From Nostoc sp. HK-01 (GTDB lineage Bacteria > Cyanobacteriota > Cyanobacteriia > Cyanobacteriales > Nostocaceae): 64,000 nucleotides of DNA. A model generated the notes under the pieces. The model saw nothing but the letters and a program-made list of their open reading frames with translations, was not told the DNA's origin and did not search any database. The position numbers and the translations under genes were made by a program. Positions within the stretch are counted from its first letter, which is position 1. Every line of letters begins with the position of its first letter. Positions 23,147 through 31,690 of this stretch are shown here, piece by piece. The stretch covers positions 496,001-560,000 of the forward strand of contig AP018318.1 of assembly GCA_003990705.1 (NCBI GenBank). Direction: 5' to 3'.

Positions 23147-24415
23147 ATGAAATTATTATCTAAATATAGATTCCAGTTGAATCTTGATCTACCTGCTTTG
23201 CGATCGCGTAATTATCGCCTTTATTTTGCTGGACAAGCTTGGTCGATGACTGGCAGTTTCATGACGCAAGTAGCGATTCTCTGGCTGATTTATCGATTAA
23301 CTGATTCAGCTTTACTATTGGGATTAGCAGGATTTTTTGGACAATTACCAGTATTTGCTTTAGCGCCAATTTCCGGTATTTTAGCCGATCGCTACAATCG
23401 CCATCACCTGTTACTGCTGCTTCAGATTGTCGGGATTTCCCTATCTGTAATTTTGACAGTGATGACATTTCTCGGTTGGGCAGATTTCTGGACATTGCTG
23501 ACTTTTAGTACATTGTTAGGTTTGTTGAAAGGGTTAGATGTTCCTGTACGTCACGCATTTGTTAGTGATATGGTCAGCCGTGAACTCATGGCAAATGCGA
23601 TCGCCCTCAATGCAGCTTTTCTTCATACTGCGAGGCTAATTGGCCCTGCCCTTGGCGGCATTTTTATTGCTAAGTTTGGTGCAGGTTATTGCTTTTTATA
23701 CGATAGTCTCAGCTATGTTGTGGCTATTTGGGCAATTTCAGTTATGCAGATTACACCCAGAAAGGTGGAAATACATACTAGTAATCCTTGGCAGAAGTTG
23801 AAAGAAGGGTTTCAATATGCTTATCAATTCTTGCCTGTGCGGTCTATTTTGTCGTTACTCGCAGTAGCCAGCTTAGTTGGAATGTCATATACAACACTGC
23901 TACCCATCTTTGCAGTCGAAGTTCTGCGGGGAGGTTCGGAAACTTTGGGTTTTCTCACAGCCGCAGCCGCAATGGGTTCAGTGTTCGCCTGTGTTTATCT
24001 CAGTTTCCGGCAAAAGGTGGCAGGTTTAGAGCGTCTCATTGCTTTTTCTCCAGCAATTATGGGAATTGGCTTTATATTTTTCTCTTTATCTCAAGTTTTC
24101 TGGATTTCGCAATTAGCTTTAGTTTTAGTTGGTTGGAGTTCTACGCTTCAGGTAGCTGCTAGTAATACGCTGCTGCAATTTATTGTGGAAGATAGCAAAC
24201 GGGGTAGGGTGATGAGCTTTTATGCTATGTGCTTTATGGGGATGTCGCCTTTCGGTAACTTGCTCGCCGGAACTTCGGCATATTACTTTAATGCTCCGAA
24301 TACACTGATTGCAGGCGGTGTAGTTTGTATTATTGGTTCGATACTGTTCATCCAGCAATTACCCCAAATGGCGCGGTTAATCCACTTGGGGAAACATCAA
24401 GTGGCGAATAATTAA
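23147..24415 (+). CDS. MFS exporter, copy 2
   Basis: A 422-aa MFS_3-type transporter paralogous to the one at 15306. Shared blocks are LPALRSRNYRLYFAGQAWSMTGSFMTQ, SGILADRYNRHHLL, LLGLLKGLDVPVRHAFV and KRGRVMSFYAMCFMG. The ATG at 23147 is used; the GTG at 23117 would add ten unconserved residues. It lies between the flavoprotein and the Ssu transporter genes in the same direction, so export of a toxic by-product or intermediate is a possible role. Confidence 0.9.
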   Translation: MKLLSKYRFQLNLDLPALRSRNYRLYFAGQAWSMTGSFMTQVAILWLIYRLTDSALLLGLAGFFGQLPVFALAPISGILADRYNRHHLLLLLQIVGISLSVILTVMTFLGWADFWTLLTFSTLLGLLKGLDVPVRHAFVSDMVSRELMANAIALNAAFLHTARLIGPALGGIFIAKFGAGYCFLYDSLSYVVAIWAISVMQITPRKVEIHTSNPWQKLKEGFQYAYQFLPVRSILSLLAVASLVGMSYTTLLPIFAVEVLRGGSETLGFLTAAAAMGSVFACVYLSFRQKVAGLERLIAFSPAIMGIGFIFFSLSQVFWISQLALVLVGWSSTLQVAASNTLLQFIVEDSKRGRVMSFYAMCFMGMSPFGNLLAGTSAYYFNAPNTLIAGGVVCIIGSILFIQQLPQMARLIHLGKHQVANN

Positions 24416-24542
24416 AGTATTGAGCAGAGCGATCGCTCTTGTTTAATTCAAATTGATCGCTTGACGATTGCTATAGCTGAATAGCAAGTCAGTTTCTCTA
24501 GAATCTAGTTGATACTGTAAATAAATATTTTTAATCTTGACT

Positions 24543-24563
24543 AAATACGTGTATTTACCGGAG
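24543..24563. promoter_or_regulatory. 21-nt sulfur-island motif before the ssu operon
   Basis: AAATACGTG followed by TATTTACCGGAG. It lies 37 nt before the TTG start at 24600, inside the longer open frame, which supports the shorter start. Confidence 0.6.
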
Positions 24564-24599
24564 AATAAACCTTACTTATACAAAATAGGGAGTTCAACC

Positions 24600-25538
24600 T
24601 TGAGTAACACAAATTTGGCACTCAAGAAAATTACCACCGAGATTAGTGGGACAGTGTTCTCATTGCCTTACTATGTAGCTCGTGATCAAGGATATTTTAA
24701 CGACTTAGGGCTAGAGATAGAGTTTGTCAAACGCAACTATGGCGATCGCCCAGCCAATATCACACTGATTGATGATCATCGCCAAGTAAGTTCTTTTGGC
24801 GGCCCTTCTTTATTTGAACAAGGACAAAGCACCCTTTACCGCGCTTGCGAATGGGGACAAGTCCGCCGCACATACGACAGTTCTCGTGGTGGACAGGTGA
24901 TAGCCAAGCGGGCGGCGATCGCCAGTCAAGCGATTATCGTACGTCCAGATTCACCCTATAACATCCCCCAAGACTTAGCTAATGTACCTGTTGGTGTGAA
25001 CTTTCACCACGGTTCTCACTACATCGCTATTCAAACCCTTGAAGGCTTCTTGGCTCCAGAGGAGATTAAAGTAGTACACATCGAAGGCGGTGGACAACAT
25101 AAACAATTCAACCGCTTTGTCGCTTTGCGTGATGGGCTAGTTGATGCAGTTGCAGTCATGGAACCCTGGATTACAGTTGCCGAAAAACTGGGCTACAAGA
25201 TTATCGCTGAGGCTCACTATGTCGGTCTAGAAATTGCTAGTCCCGACCTAGACGAAGAGAGTTTCGAGGCGATTAATAAAGCTATTCGTCGCGCTGTTCA
25301 GGATTTGCAAACAGACCCTATCCGCTATACAAAGTATCTGATTGATGACGTATCAGAAGAGATTGTCAAGCTCGAACCATCAGATTTCCGGCGCAACCGC
25401 CTGCGCTATAACAACCCAGCACCATACTCGGAAACTGATTTCCACCGCACCTACAACTGGATGGTGAAGTGGGGACTGATTCAACCTGATGCAACTTTCC
25501 AGCAGATTGTTGATAACCGAGTTATTGCAGCTAATTGA
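24600..25538 (+). CDS. NMT1/THI5-like binding-protein-fold protein without signal peptide
   Basis: 312 aa with the type II periplasmic-binding-protein fold of SsuA/THI5/DszB proteins: FSLPYYVARDQGYFNDLGLEIEF, SSFGGPSLFEQG, VRPDSPYNIPQDLANVPVGV, GLVDAVAVMEPWITVAEKLG. The TTG at 24600 has AGGGAG 7 nt upstream. There is no signal peptide or lipobox, so it is probably cytoplasmic, unlike the next gene's product. In the cytosolic desulfinase DszB the catalytic Cys27 and His60 are key; in my hand alignment from memory both positions are Thr here. It may be a binding protein missing its leader, or an enzyme of a related type. First gene of an operon with 25822, ssuB and ssuC. Confidence 0.75.
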   Translation: MSNTNLALKKITTEISGTVFSLPYYVARDQGYFNDLGLEIEFVKRNYGDRPANITLIDDHRQVSSFGGPSLFEQGQSTLYRACEWGQVRRTYDSSRGGQVIAKRAAIASQAIIVRPDSPYNIPQDLANVPVGVNFHHGSHYIAIQTLEGFLAPEEIKVVHIEGGGQHKQFNRFVALRDGLVDAVAVMEPWITVAEKLGYKIIAEAHYVGLEIASPDLDEESFEAINKAIRRAVQDLQTDPIRYTKYLIDDVSEEIVKLEPSDFRRNRLRYNNPAPYSETDFHRTYNWMVKWGLIQPDATFQQIVDNRVIAAN

Positions 25539-25578
25539 ACAACTGCGAAAAATGCTGAGTGAAGAGTAAGACTAATTT

Positions 25579-25716
25579 AGGACTTACGCAAGTGTCAGAT
25601 TTTTTTCGTTTAGGCTGTCAATAGTCAATGGTCAATAGTCCAAAAAAACCTTAGTTTTTGACCATTGACCCTTGACTCTTGTACCAGAAAATAGATCTGC
25701 CAGTTGCGTAAATCCT
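25579..25716. mobile_element. MITE-like element of 138 bp
   Basis: Terminal inverted repeats AGGACTTACGCAAGTGTCAG and (reverse complement of right end) AGGATTTACGCAACTGGCAG agree at 17 of 20 positions. The core has GTCAATA-type heptamers and an internal stem. A truncated copy of its right half ends the gene at 59766-61316 (see 61311-61405). Confidence 0.7.
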
Positions 25717-25821
25717 GATTTGATTACGTGAAATTTTATCCCCTAATTTAGCAACGCTTTAACTCCAAATTCCCACATTAATATTACTTGCTTGTAATTT
25801 AAATAAATCTTGAATAAGCAA

Positions 25822-26847
25822 ATGCACAGACGTAGAGACTTTTTAAAATATGCTTCTTTAGGAGTAACAACTGCTATAGTTACACAAGCCTGTAATAATA
25901 TAACTAAACCTGCTGCTAATCAAGAAACTATCAGTATTAAATTGGGGGCTGTAAGTGGTATTAACTCAATTGATGTTTGGATTCCCCAGGATTTAGGTTA
26001 TTTTAATGCTGCTGGTTTGAATGCTGAAGTCATTACTTTCCAAAGTAGTGCCAAAATGCGAGATGCGTTGATTGCGGGAGAAATTGATTTTAGCGCCCAA
26101 GCACCTCTGCACGTTTATCTTTCTCGCTTGAAGGGAGTGCCGTTAAATGTCGTCGCTAATCGTCGGAATCTGGTTGATACTTCCTTAATTGTTCGTTCTG
26201 ATTTACGCTCTCAAATTAAGAGTGTTGCTGACCTCAAAGGTAGAAAAATTTCCGCGGGTGAAATTGGCACTTGGAGTTGGGCCGTATTCGTCAAATATCT
26301 GCGGCAAAATGGTCTGAACGATAAAGATGTTGAGTATGTTCAAAGTACAACAGCTTCTACTTATACATTGCTCAAAACTAAACAAGTAGACGCTGCGATC
26401 GCAGGTGCGCCCGACCTCCATAAATTAATCAAAGAAGGCACAGTTTTTCAACTATTAAATGCTTTAGATCCAGATGTGCATAAGAAATATTTTGGTGCTA
26501 ACGAGGCGATGACTCGTGCTTGGCTTAGTCATGAGCGCGTTGCTTCTGAAAAGCCGGAAGCTATTAAAAGATTGGTTGAAGTTGTCAATCGCACTTTTAC
26601 ATATATGCACCAAACTGCACCAGAAGACATTCTTAAAGTCGTCGGTAAACGGTTTGATAGTCAAAATTTAGACGCTATCCTCACAGGTCTGAATACCGAA
26701 CTCAAACGCTCAGTGCCGAAAGATGCCTCTATCAGTGAAGCTGCTTATTTGGCTGACCAAAGAGTATTTTTTGATACGGGAATTATTAAGAAAATGGTTC
26801 CTTATGCTGAAGGGGTATTTGATAAATTTGCCGGTCATCGAGCTTAA
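25822..26847 (+). CDS. SsuA-like substrate-binding lipoprotein
   Basis: Sulfonate/nitrate-type ABC binding protein of 341 aa. The N-terminus HRRRDFLKYASLGVTTAIVTQAC combines a Tat motif with a lipobox (TQAC), so it is anchored on the outer face of the cytoplasmic membrane. The mature part has the type II binding fold: DVWIPQDLGYFNAAGLNAEVI, ALIAGEIDFSAQAPL, VADLKGRKISAGEIGTWSW, TLLKTKQVDAAIAGAPD. ATG at 25822 chosen over TTG at 25810. It is followed 13 bp later by ssuB, so it is the binding protein for that transporter; the ligand is probably an organosulfonate or related anion. Confidence 0.87.
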   Translation: MHRRRDFLKYASLGVTTAIVTQACNNITKPAANQETISIKLGAVSGINSIDVWIPQDLGYFNAAGLNAEVITFQSSAKMRDALIAGEIDFSAQAPLHVYLSRLKGVPLNVVANRRNLVDTSLIVRSDLRSQIKSVADLKGRKISAGEIGTWSWAVFVKYLRQNGLNDKDVEYVQSTTASTYTLLKTKQVDAAIAGAPDLHKLIKEGTVFQLLNALDPDVHKKYFGANEAMTRAWLSHERVASEKPEAIKRLVEVVNRTFTYMHQTAPEDILKVVGKRFDSQNLDAILTGLNTELKRSVPKDASISEAAYLADQRVFFDTGIIKKMVPYAEGVFDKFAGHRA

Positions 26848-26860
26848 GGAACAACCTAAT

Positions 26861-27658
26861 ATGTCACTCCCGACAATCACTACTCAAAATCTTGGCATTT
26901 CTTATTGGAGTAAAAATAAGCGCATTGATGCACTACAGAATGTCAGCTTGACTATTAATCGTGGTGAGTTTGTAACCTTAATTGGGCCTAGTGGTTGTGG
27001 TAAAAGTACTTTATTAAATGTGATTGCAGGTTTAACTAGTCCGGGTACAGATGTCAATGGTAGTTTTAACACCAGCGGAATCCAAGAAATTGGCTACTTG
27101 TTCCAAAAGCAAACTTTGTTACCCTGGCGGACAGTTATCGATAATGTGACTGCACCTCTAGAAATTCGTGGTATACCTCGAACTGAAAGAAGAAAAAAAG
27201 CCTTGACAATGCTCGAAAAATATGGGTTGTCTGGCTTTGAAAATAGCTTTCCCAGAGAATTATCAGGGGGAATGCAGCAGCGTGTGTTGTTAATTCGCAC
27301 GCTGATTTATCAACCAGATGTGGTGTTACTGGATGAGCCGCTAAGTAGTTTAGATGCTCAAACACGCGCTCTGTTACAAGATGAATTTCTGCGATTATGG
27401 CGTGATACCGGATGCACCTTTGTTTTAGTAACTCATGACTTGGATGAAGCGATCGCACTTTCAGAGCGGGTATTTCTCTTAAGCGCGCGTCCTGGCAGAA
27501 TTGTCAAGGAATTTCAGATTGATTTACCCACAGAACGATCGGCGATCGCCATTCGTACCGATCCGAGATTTCAGCAAATCCAGCGTGAGATGTGGTCAGA
27601 GTTAACCACACAAGTATTACAACAACAAGACCGAGGATTCGCACTCTTTAAAACATAA
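26861..27658 (+). CDS. ssuB: ABC transporter ATP-binding protein, SsuB type
   Basis: Energises sulfonate-type import. The 265-aa ATPase has Walker A GPSGCGKST at residues 42-50, signature LSGGMQQR, Walker B VVLLDEPLSSLD and switch His in LVTHDLDEA. ATG at 26861 with AAGGA 10 nt upstream; the frame is open further upstream into the previous gene but unconserved. It is 1 nt from ssuC, so translation is coupled. Confidence 0.92.
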   Translation: MSLPTITTQNLGISYWSKNKRIDALQNVSLTINRGEFVTLIGPSGCGKSTLLNVIAGLTSPGTDVNGSFNTSGIQEIGYLFQKQTLLPWRTVIDNVTAPLEIRGIPRTERRKKALTMLEKYGLSGFENSFPRELSGGMQQRVLLIRTLIYQPDVVLLDEPLSSLDAQTRALLQDEFLRLWRDTGCTFVLVTHDLDEAIALSERVFLLSARPGRIVKEFQIDLPTERSAIAIRTDPRFQQIQREMWSELTTQVLQQQDRGFALFKT

Positions 27659-27659
27659 A

Positions 27660-28544
27660 ATGAAAACTACCCGCCATAAAATTTTCCCTCTCGGACAATC
27701 CACGCTCTCTGCTACTAATAAACAGCCAAAAACACCCAGTTTTCAACCCCATCAAATTCAAGGGTGGCAACGCTTACAACAAATAGCGATACAACTCACA
27801 CCTCTGGCGGTAATTTTGCTAGTGTGGGAAATTGGGACAGGAGCATTTAACATTCCTCAGTTTATTGAACCAGCATTGGTTGGTAAGCCGAGTGCAATTG
27901 TCCAAGAAATATGGAAGTTATTATCTAGCGGTAGCATATTTCAACATATCTTTGTGACATTTCAAGAGGCGATGACTGGACTGGCTTTAGCAATGACTGG
28001 CGGTGTGAGTCTGGGAATTCTGCTTGCTTATTCGCCATCAGGGGCAAAAATCACGCTTCCCTATGTTCAGATATTTAATTCTCTACCTCGAATTGCTTTA
28101 GCTCCCTTTTTTATTGTCTGGTTTGGCATTGGATTACTCTCAAAAGTATTATTAGCAGCTTTAGCCGCGTTTTTCCCCATATTTTTTACAACTTATCAGG
28201 GACTCCAAAGTATTGAACGCGAGTTGGTTTCGGCTTTTCAGGTGATGGGGGCAAATCGTTGGCAGATGTTGTACATGGTTGTTTTACCTTCTGTTTTGAG
28301 TTGGGTAATTGCCGGGATTCGCACAAGTTTGGGTATGGCTTTAGTCGGGGCGTTAGTCGCTGAATATATCGGTTCAACGCGGGGTTTAGGTTATCTATTA
28401 ATGTCAGCCCAGGGAACTTTAAATGTTGATCAAGCTTGGGCAATATTAGTAATTTTGGCATCCATTAGCGTTTTCCTTGATTGGGGAGTGCGTGTTTTAG
28501 AAGCTTACGTTTTACGCTGGCGACCAAATCCTAGAGAATTGTAG
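27660..28544 (+). CDS. ssuC: ABC transporter permease, SsuC type
   Basis: Membrane subunit of the sulfonate/nitrate/taurine importer family, 294 aa with about six spans after a longer polar N-terminus of about 40 residues. Hallmarks are FVTFQEAMTGLALAMTGG, the LPRIALAPFFIVWFG segment, and the EAA loop AFQVMGANRWQMLYMVVLPSVLSWVIAGIR. The ATG follows the ssuB stop by one base. The operon ends here; the next gene is convergent with 14 bp between stops. Confidence 0.92.
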   Translation: MKTTRHKIFPLGQSTLSATNKQPKTPSFQPHQIQGWQRLQQIAIQLTPLAVILLVWEIGTGAFNIPQFIEPALVGKPSAIVQEIWKLLSSGSIFQHIFVTFQEAMTGLALAMTGGVSLGILLAYSPSGAKITLPYVQIFNSLPRIALAPFFIVWFGIGLLSKVLLAALAAFFPIFFTTYQGLQSIERELVSAFQVMGANRWQMLYMVVLPSVLSWVIAGIRTSLGMALVGALVAEYIGSTRGLGYLLMSAQGTLNVDQAWAILVILASISVFLDWGVRVLEAYVLRWRPNPREL

Positions 28545-28558
28545 TATTAGATCATGAA

Positions 28559-29224
28559 TCACTGATGTTCGGATATCAGTTGGCAAAGCTGCTGCATATC
28601 ATGAAAAACTATCTTAGCTCCAGCCGCAGTTAGCGCAGTGCGATCGCTATGTTGGGCATAACCAAAAACCGTCATCCCTGCTGCGTATCCTGCTTGCACA
28701 CCTGTTACAGAGTCTTCAATCACAACACAATGTTCTGGATTTGTGTTCATTTGCTCGGCTGCATGGAGATACACATCAGGAAAAGGTTTGGGGCGCGAAA
28801 CATCATGAGCGCTGTATAACTTGCCCTTAAATTGATGCAAAATTCCTGTTAAATTTAATACCAGTTGAATATGACGGTGGCTGCTATTTGATGCCACACA
28901 TTTTGGTAATGTAATTTGCTCTAATACTTCGGTAATGCCGGAAACTGCTGTTAATTCTTGCTGCAATGCGGCTATTTCTCGTTCCTTGCAACGTTCGACA
29001 AAGTTTTTCGGCAATGATTTATTATAAGATTCCTCAATAATCTCTAAACAGGTTTGTAGAGACTTGCCTATAAATTTTTGAGTTACTTCTGCATAGGTAA
29101 TCGGAAATCCAGCTTCGGTGAGCGTTTGTGCAAAAATGCGATTGACGATTGGTTCACTATCAACCAAGACTCCATCACAATCAAAAATCACAAGCTTGAA
29201 CCGATTGTGCCTTAAATTGAGCAT
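28559..29224 (-). CDS. HAD-family phosphatase, copy 1
   Basis: A 221-aa HAD subfamily IA hydrolase of the beta-phosphoglucomutase-like group. Motif I is FDCDGVLVDSEP (Asp nucleophile and acid/base), motif II CVASNSS, motif III SRPKPFPDVYL, motif IV VVIEDSVTGVQAG. A helical cap follows motif I. It lies 15 bp after the second HAD gene and is transcribed with it. Substrate unknown; sugar phosphates or phosphoglycolate are common. Confidence 0.88.
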   Translation of the reverse strand: MLNLRHNRFKLVIFDCDGVLVDSEPIVNRIFAQTLTEAGFPITYAEVTQKFIGKSLQTCLEIIEESYNKSLPKNFVERCKEREIAALQQELTAVSGITEVLEQITLPKCVASNSSHRHIQLVLNLTGILHQFKGKLYSAHDVSRPKPFPDVYLHAAEQMNTNPEHCVVIEDSVTGVQAGYAAGMTVFGYAQHSDRTALTAAGAKIVFHDMQQLCQLISEHQ

Positions 29225-29239
29225 TTTCTCATTGAAGTG

Positions 29240-29902
29240 CTAATTATTATTCTTTGCGATTGATGAGCGATCGCATTTCATCGTGTAAATTTTATCGAGC
29301 CGTTGCGAAAGAAATTGCATATTAGAAAACACATTATTTTTTTCCTCTAATTCTTCAGAATATTGCAACGCATAAATTCCTGCTGAATGTGCTGCTTGAA
29401 TTCCTACATCGCTATCCTCAATGACAACACAATATTCGGGAGAGAAACCCATTTTATTTGCTGCGTATAAAAATAAACCTGGATCTGGTTTCCACGCGCC
29501 TACCTCATAAGAGCTAAACAAGCGATCTCCAAAGTAATGAGACAGAGTAGTTACATTGAGAGCCTTACGAATTTTTGCTATGGGCGCACTTGAAGCAACA
29601 CAAAATGGATATTTCAGGGTTTTTAGCATCTCTGGAACACCTGTTATTGGCTGCAAGTAAAATTCAAATAACTCATCTACATGGTGACGATATGTTGCTT
29701 CAAAATCTATGGGTAGCTTTGCGCCAAACCTCATTTCTATGTCCGCTAAAATTAAAGCCAATTTTCTGCCGCGATATCGTCGAATCAGACTTTCAACTGA
29801 TTCGTTGATAAACGGTAGCAGATCAATAAATGCTTGGTTACAAAGCTTCTCACTATCAACTAATGTTCCATCCAAATCAAAAATTACACAAATATGATTC
29901 AT
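29240..29902 (-). CDS. HAD-family phosphatase, copy 2
   Basis: 220-aa HAD hydrolase with FDLDGTLVDSEK, CVASSAP, WKPDPGLFLYA and VVIEDSDVGIQAA. It is first of a two-gene unit with the HAD gene at 28559. The two are related but diverged paralogues. No direct sulfur link is visible; they separate the ssu genes from the SfnB-like gene and could be passengers. Confidence 0.86.
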   Translation of the reverse strand: MNHICVIFDLDGTLVDSEKLCNQAFIDLLPFINESVESLIRRYRGRKLALILADIEMRFGAKLPIDFEATYRHHVDELFEFYLQPITGVPEMLKTLKYPFCVASSAPIAKIRKALNVTTLSHYFGDRLFSSYEVGAWKPDPGLFLYAANKMGFSPEYCVVIEDSDVGIQAAHSAGIYALQYSEELEEKNNVFSNMQFLSQRLDKIYTMKCDRSSIAKNNN

Positions 29903-29973
29903 GTTCTCTCAAATTTTTTAGTGAAATTTTTGAATTTATCAATGCGATCGCATTTCCTTTTTGCCAACAACCT

Positions 29974-31158
29974 CTAAGAGTAAAAGTTGGGTTTTGGTAG
30001 TTCATCGTTTAACGCCCAATTTCCTATGTCTCGGATTTTATAATCAACTGGATCATGGAGAGTGAATGTGCGGAGATTCCGCCAATAACGGTCAAAGCCA
30101 TATTTAGCATTAGTAGCGCGTGCGCCCATAACTTCAAAGATGCGGTTGGTGATGTCTAAACCAACTCTAGTGGCGATAACTTTGGTAGTAGCAATAAACA
30201 GCGCACATTCTCCCCGTTGTTCTGCAGTGAGTGACCATTCCTGATCCCAAGCTTGTTGTAATAATTCTCCTGCTTGGTCAACTAAACAAGTAGCAGCCTG
30301 AAGGTCAACCCATATATTGCCATAGTGTTGGAGGATATAAGGATCTTTGGTTGCACTCTCTACACCTGATGTCAGCCAAGGTTTTGTATTAGTGCCAGTA
30401 TAGGTTTTAGCAGCTTCAAATGCTCCTTGGGCAATTCCCAGGTAGATATTAGCCAGATTCAATTGAGTTAAGCAGGCGCGAATAGTGGTGAAGGGTTGAC
30501 TGGGTTTATCTCTAATACCCAGAATTTCGTCTGGGTATACCAGTACATTTTCAAATGTCACAGTACCGCTGTCTGTTTGACGTTGCCCCATATTATCCCA
30601 ATCATCATGAACAGTCACACCTTGGCGTTGGGTAGGAATTGCCAGAATTTTCAATTCAGCAGTTTCTTGATCAGTAGCGGTGATTGGTAATATATCCGAA
30701 TCTTGGGAGCCAGAGCAAAAGCTTTTAATGCCGTTAAGACGGAAATAATTATTTTCTGGTGTCAGCGTCGTTCTTTTATCTAAAGGGTTGAGGGCATTGC
30801 ACCAAAACCAATTGTTGTCAATAGTTTCTGCATAATATCGCTGTTTCTGCTCTGTTGAACCAAATATGTGAGGAACTACTACACCTAGATGGTGGTAAGA
30901 AAAGACGTGAGCAATAGAACTATCAACCTTGGCAAACTCACGGGTAATTCTGAGAACGGTAATCCAGCTTTCTCCTACACCACCGTACTCTGTCGGTACG
31001 ATCAATTTTAACAAGTTGCTTTGGCGCAGGCGATCGCGTTCATATTTTGGTGTTCCCCCTTTTGCATCTCGCTCTACAGCAGTTTCCGCAAATTCCTTTG
31101 CTAAAGACCTAGCTATATCAAGATAATTTTGAGACTTTTTAGTTCCGATTAATTGCAT
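29974..31158 (-). CDS. SfnB/DszC-like flavoprotein (acyl-CoA dehydrogenase fold), copy 1
   Basis: 394-aa member of the acyl-CoA dehydrogenase superfamily closest to SfnB and DszC, FMNH2-dependent enzymes of organosulfur use rather than fatty-acid oxidation. Seen: LLKLIVPTEYGGVGESW, DSSIAHVFSYHHLG, RLNGIKSFCSGSQDSD, DNMGQRQTDSGTVTFENV, and the C-terminal RYWRNLRTFTLHDPVDYK, which replaces the acyl-CoA dehydrogenase catalytic region and is typical of this group. ATG at 31158 with GGAG upstream. A partial motif (CCTACCGTAT, about 31238) lies 80 nt before it. Confidence 0.85.
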   Translation of the reverse strand: MQLIGTKKSQNYLDIARSLAKEFAETAVERDAKGGTPKYERDRLRQSNLLKLIVPTEYGGVGESWITVLRITREFAKVDSSIAHVFSYHHLGVVVPHIFGSTEQKQRYYAETIDNNWFWCNALNPLDKRTTLTPENNYFRLNGIKSFCSGSQDSDILPITATDQETAELKILAIPTQRQGVTVHDDWDNMGQRQTDSGTVTFENVLVYPDEILGIRDKPSQPFTTIRACLTQLNLANIYLGIAQGAFEAAKTYTGTNTKPWLTSGVESATKDPYILQHYGNIWVDLQAATCLVDQAGELLQQAWDQEWSLTAEQRGECALFIATTKVIATRVGLDITNRIFEVMGARATNAKYGFDRYWRNLRTFTLHDPVDYKIRDIGNWALNDELPKPNFYS

Positions 31159-31291
31159 ATTTCGCAACTTCTCCTGCCAACTTTTTATGAGGAGCAACTA
31201 TCAATTGTGCTGAAAAATTTTAGATTTACAATAGTTTAACAAACCTACCGTATCAGGTTTATTAATCAGCTTTTCAGTTAAAGATAATAAT

Positions 31292-31322
31292 AAGTTGGGT
31301 TGTACTTCGTTCAACCCAACTT
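31292..31322 (-). terminator. Hairpin after the ferredoxin gene
   Basis: Perfect 11-bp stem (AAGTTGGGTTG pairing with CAACCCAACTT), 9-nt loop, 13 nt beyond the ferredoxin stop. It is also a common interspersed repeat type in Nostoc. Confidence 0.6.
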
Positions 31323-31335
31323 ACTGACATAGCTA

Positions 31336-31677
31336 TTAACTTTGATAAGGACGTGGCAGTTGGCGGAGTTTATGAGCAGTATCTAACTCACTATTATTTT
31401 TTCTGCCATATCCCCAACCTAATATCTTACGATATTCACCCATAATGCCACTTTCAATCAAATCATCCTCATTAACTACAATCTCTGTATGAGATTGGGG
31501 TGCAACATAAAGCGCATCCGCCGGACAATATGCCTCACACATAAAACAAGTTTGACAGTCTTCTTTGCGAGCAATTACAGGTGGTTGGTTAGGAACTGCA
31601 TCAAAGACATTAGTCGGACAAACTTGAACACACAGATTGCAATTAATACAGAGTTTATGGCTGACAAGCTCAATCAT
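31336..31677 (-). CDS. 2x[4Fe-4S] ferredoxin-type protein
   Basis: 113 aa with two complete clusters near the N-terminus, CINCNLCVQVCP and CQTCFMCEAYCP, and a C-terminal extension of about 50 residues (GIMGEYRKILGWGYGRK) that may dock to a partner. ATG at 31677 (MIELVSHKLC). It starts 13 bp after the flavoprotein gene stop, so it is almost certainly the electron-transfer subunit of that flavoprotein, comparable in layout to AprBA-type pairs. Confidence 0.9.
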   Translation of the reverse strand: MIELVSHKLCINCNLCVQVCPTNVFDAVPNQPPVIARKEDCQTCFMCEAYCPADALYVAPQSHTEIVVNEDDLIESGIMGEYRKILGWGYGRKNNSELDTAHKLRQLPRPYQS

Positions 31678-31690
31678 GATTTTATTTTGG

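Noticed and set aside
31236-31256. Possible motif copy (AACCTACCGTAT) before the SfnB-like gene 1
   Set aside because: Only the right half resembles the 21-nt consensus; kept as a weak candidate and not counted.
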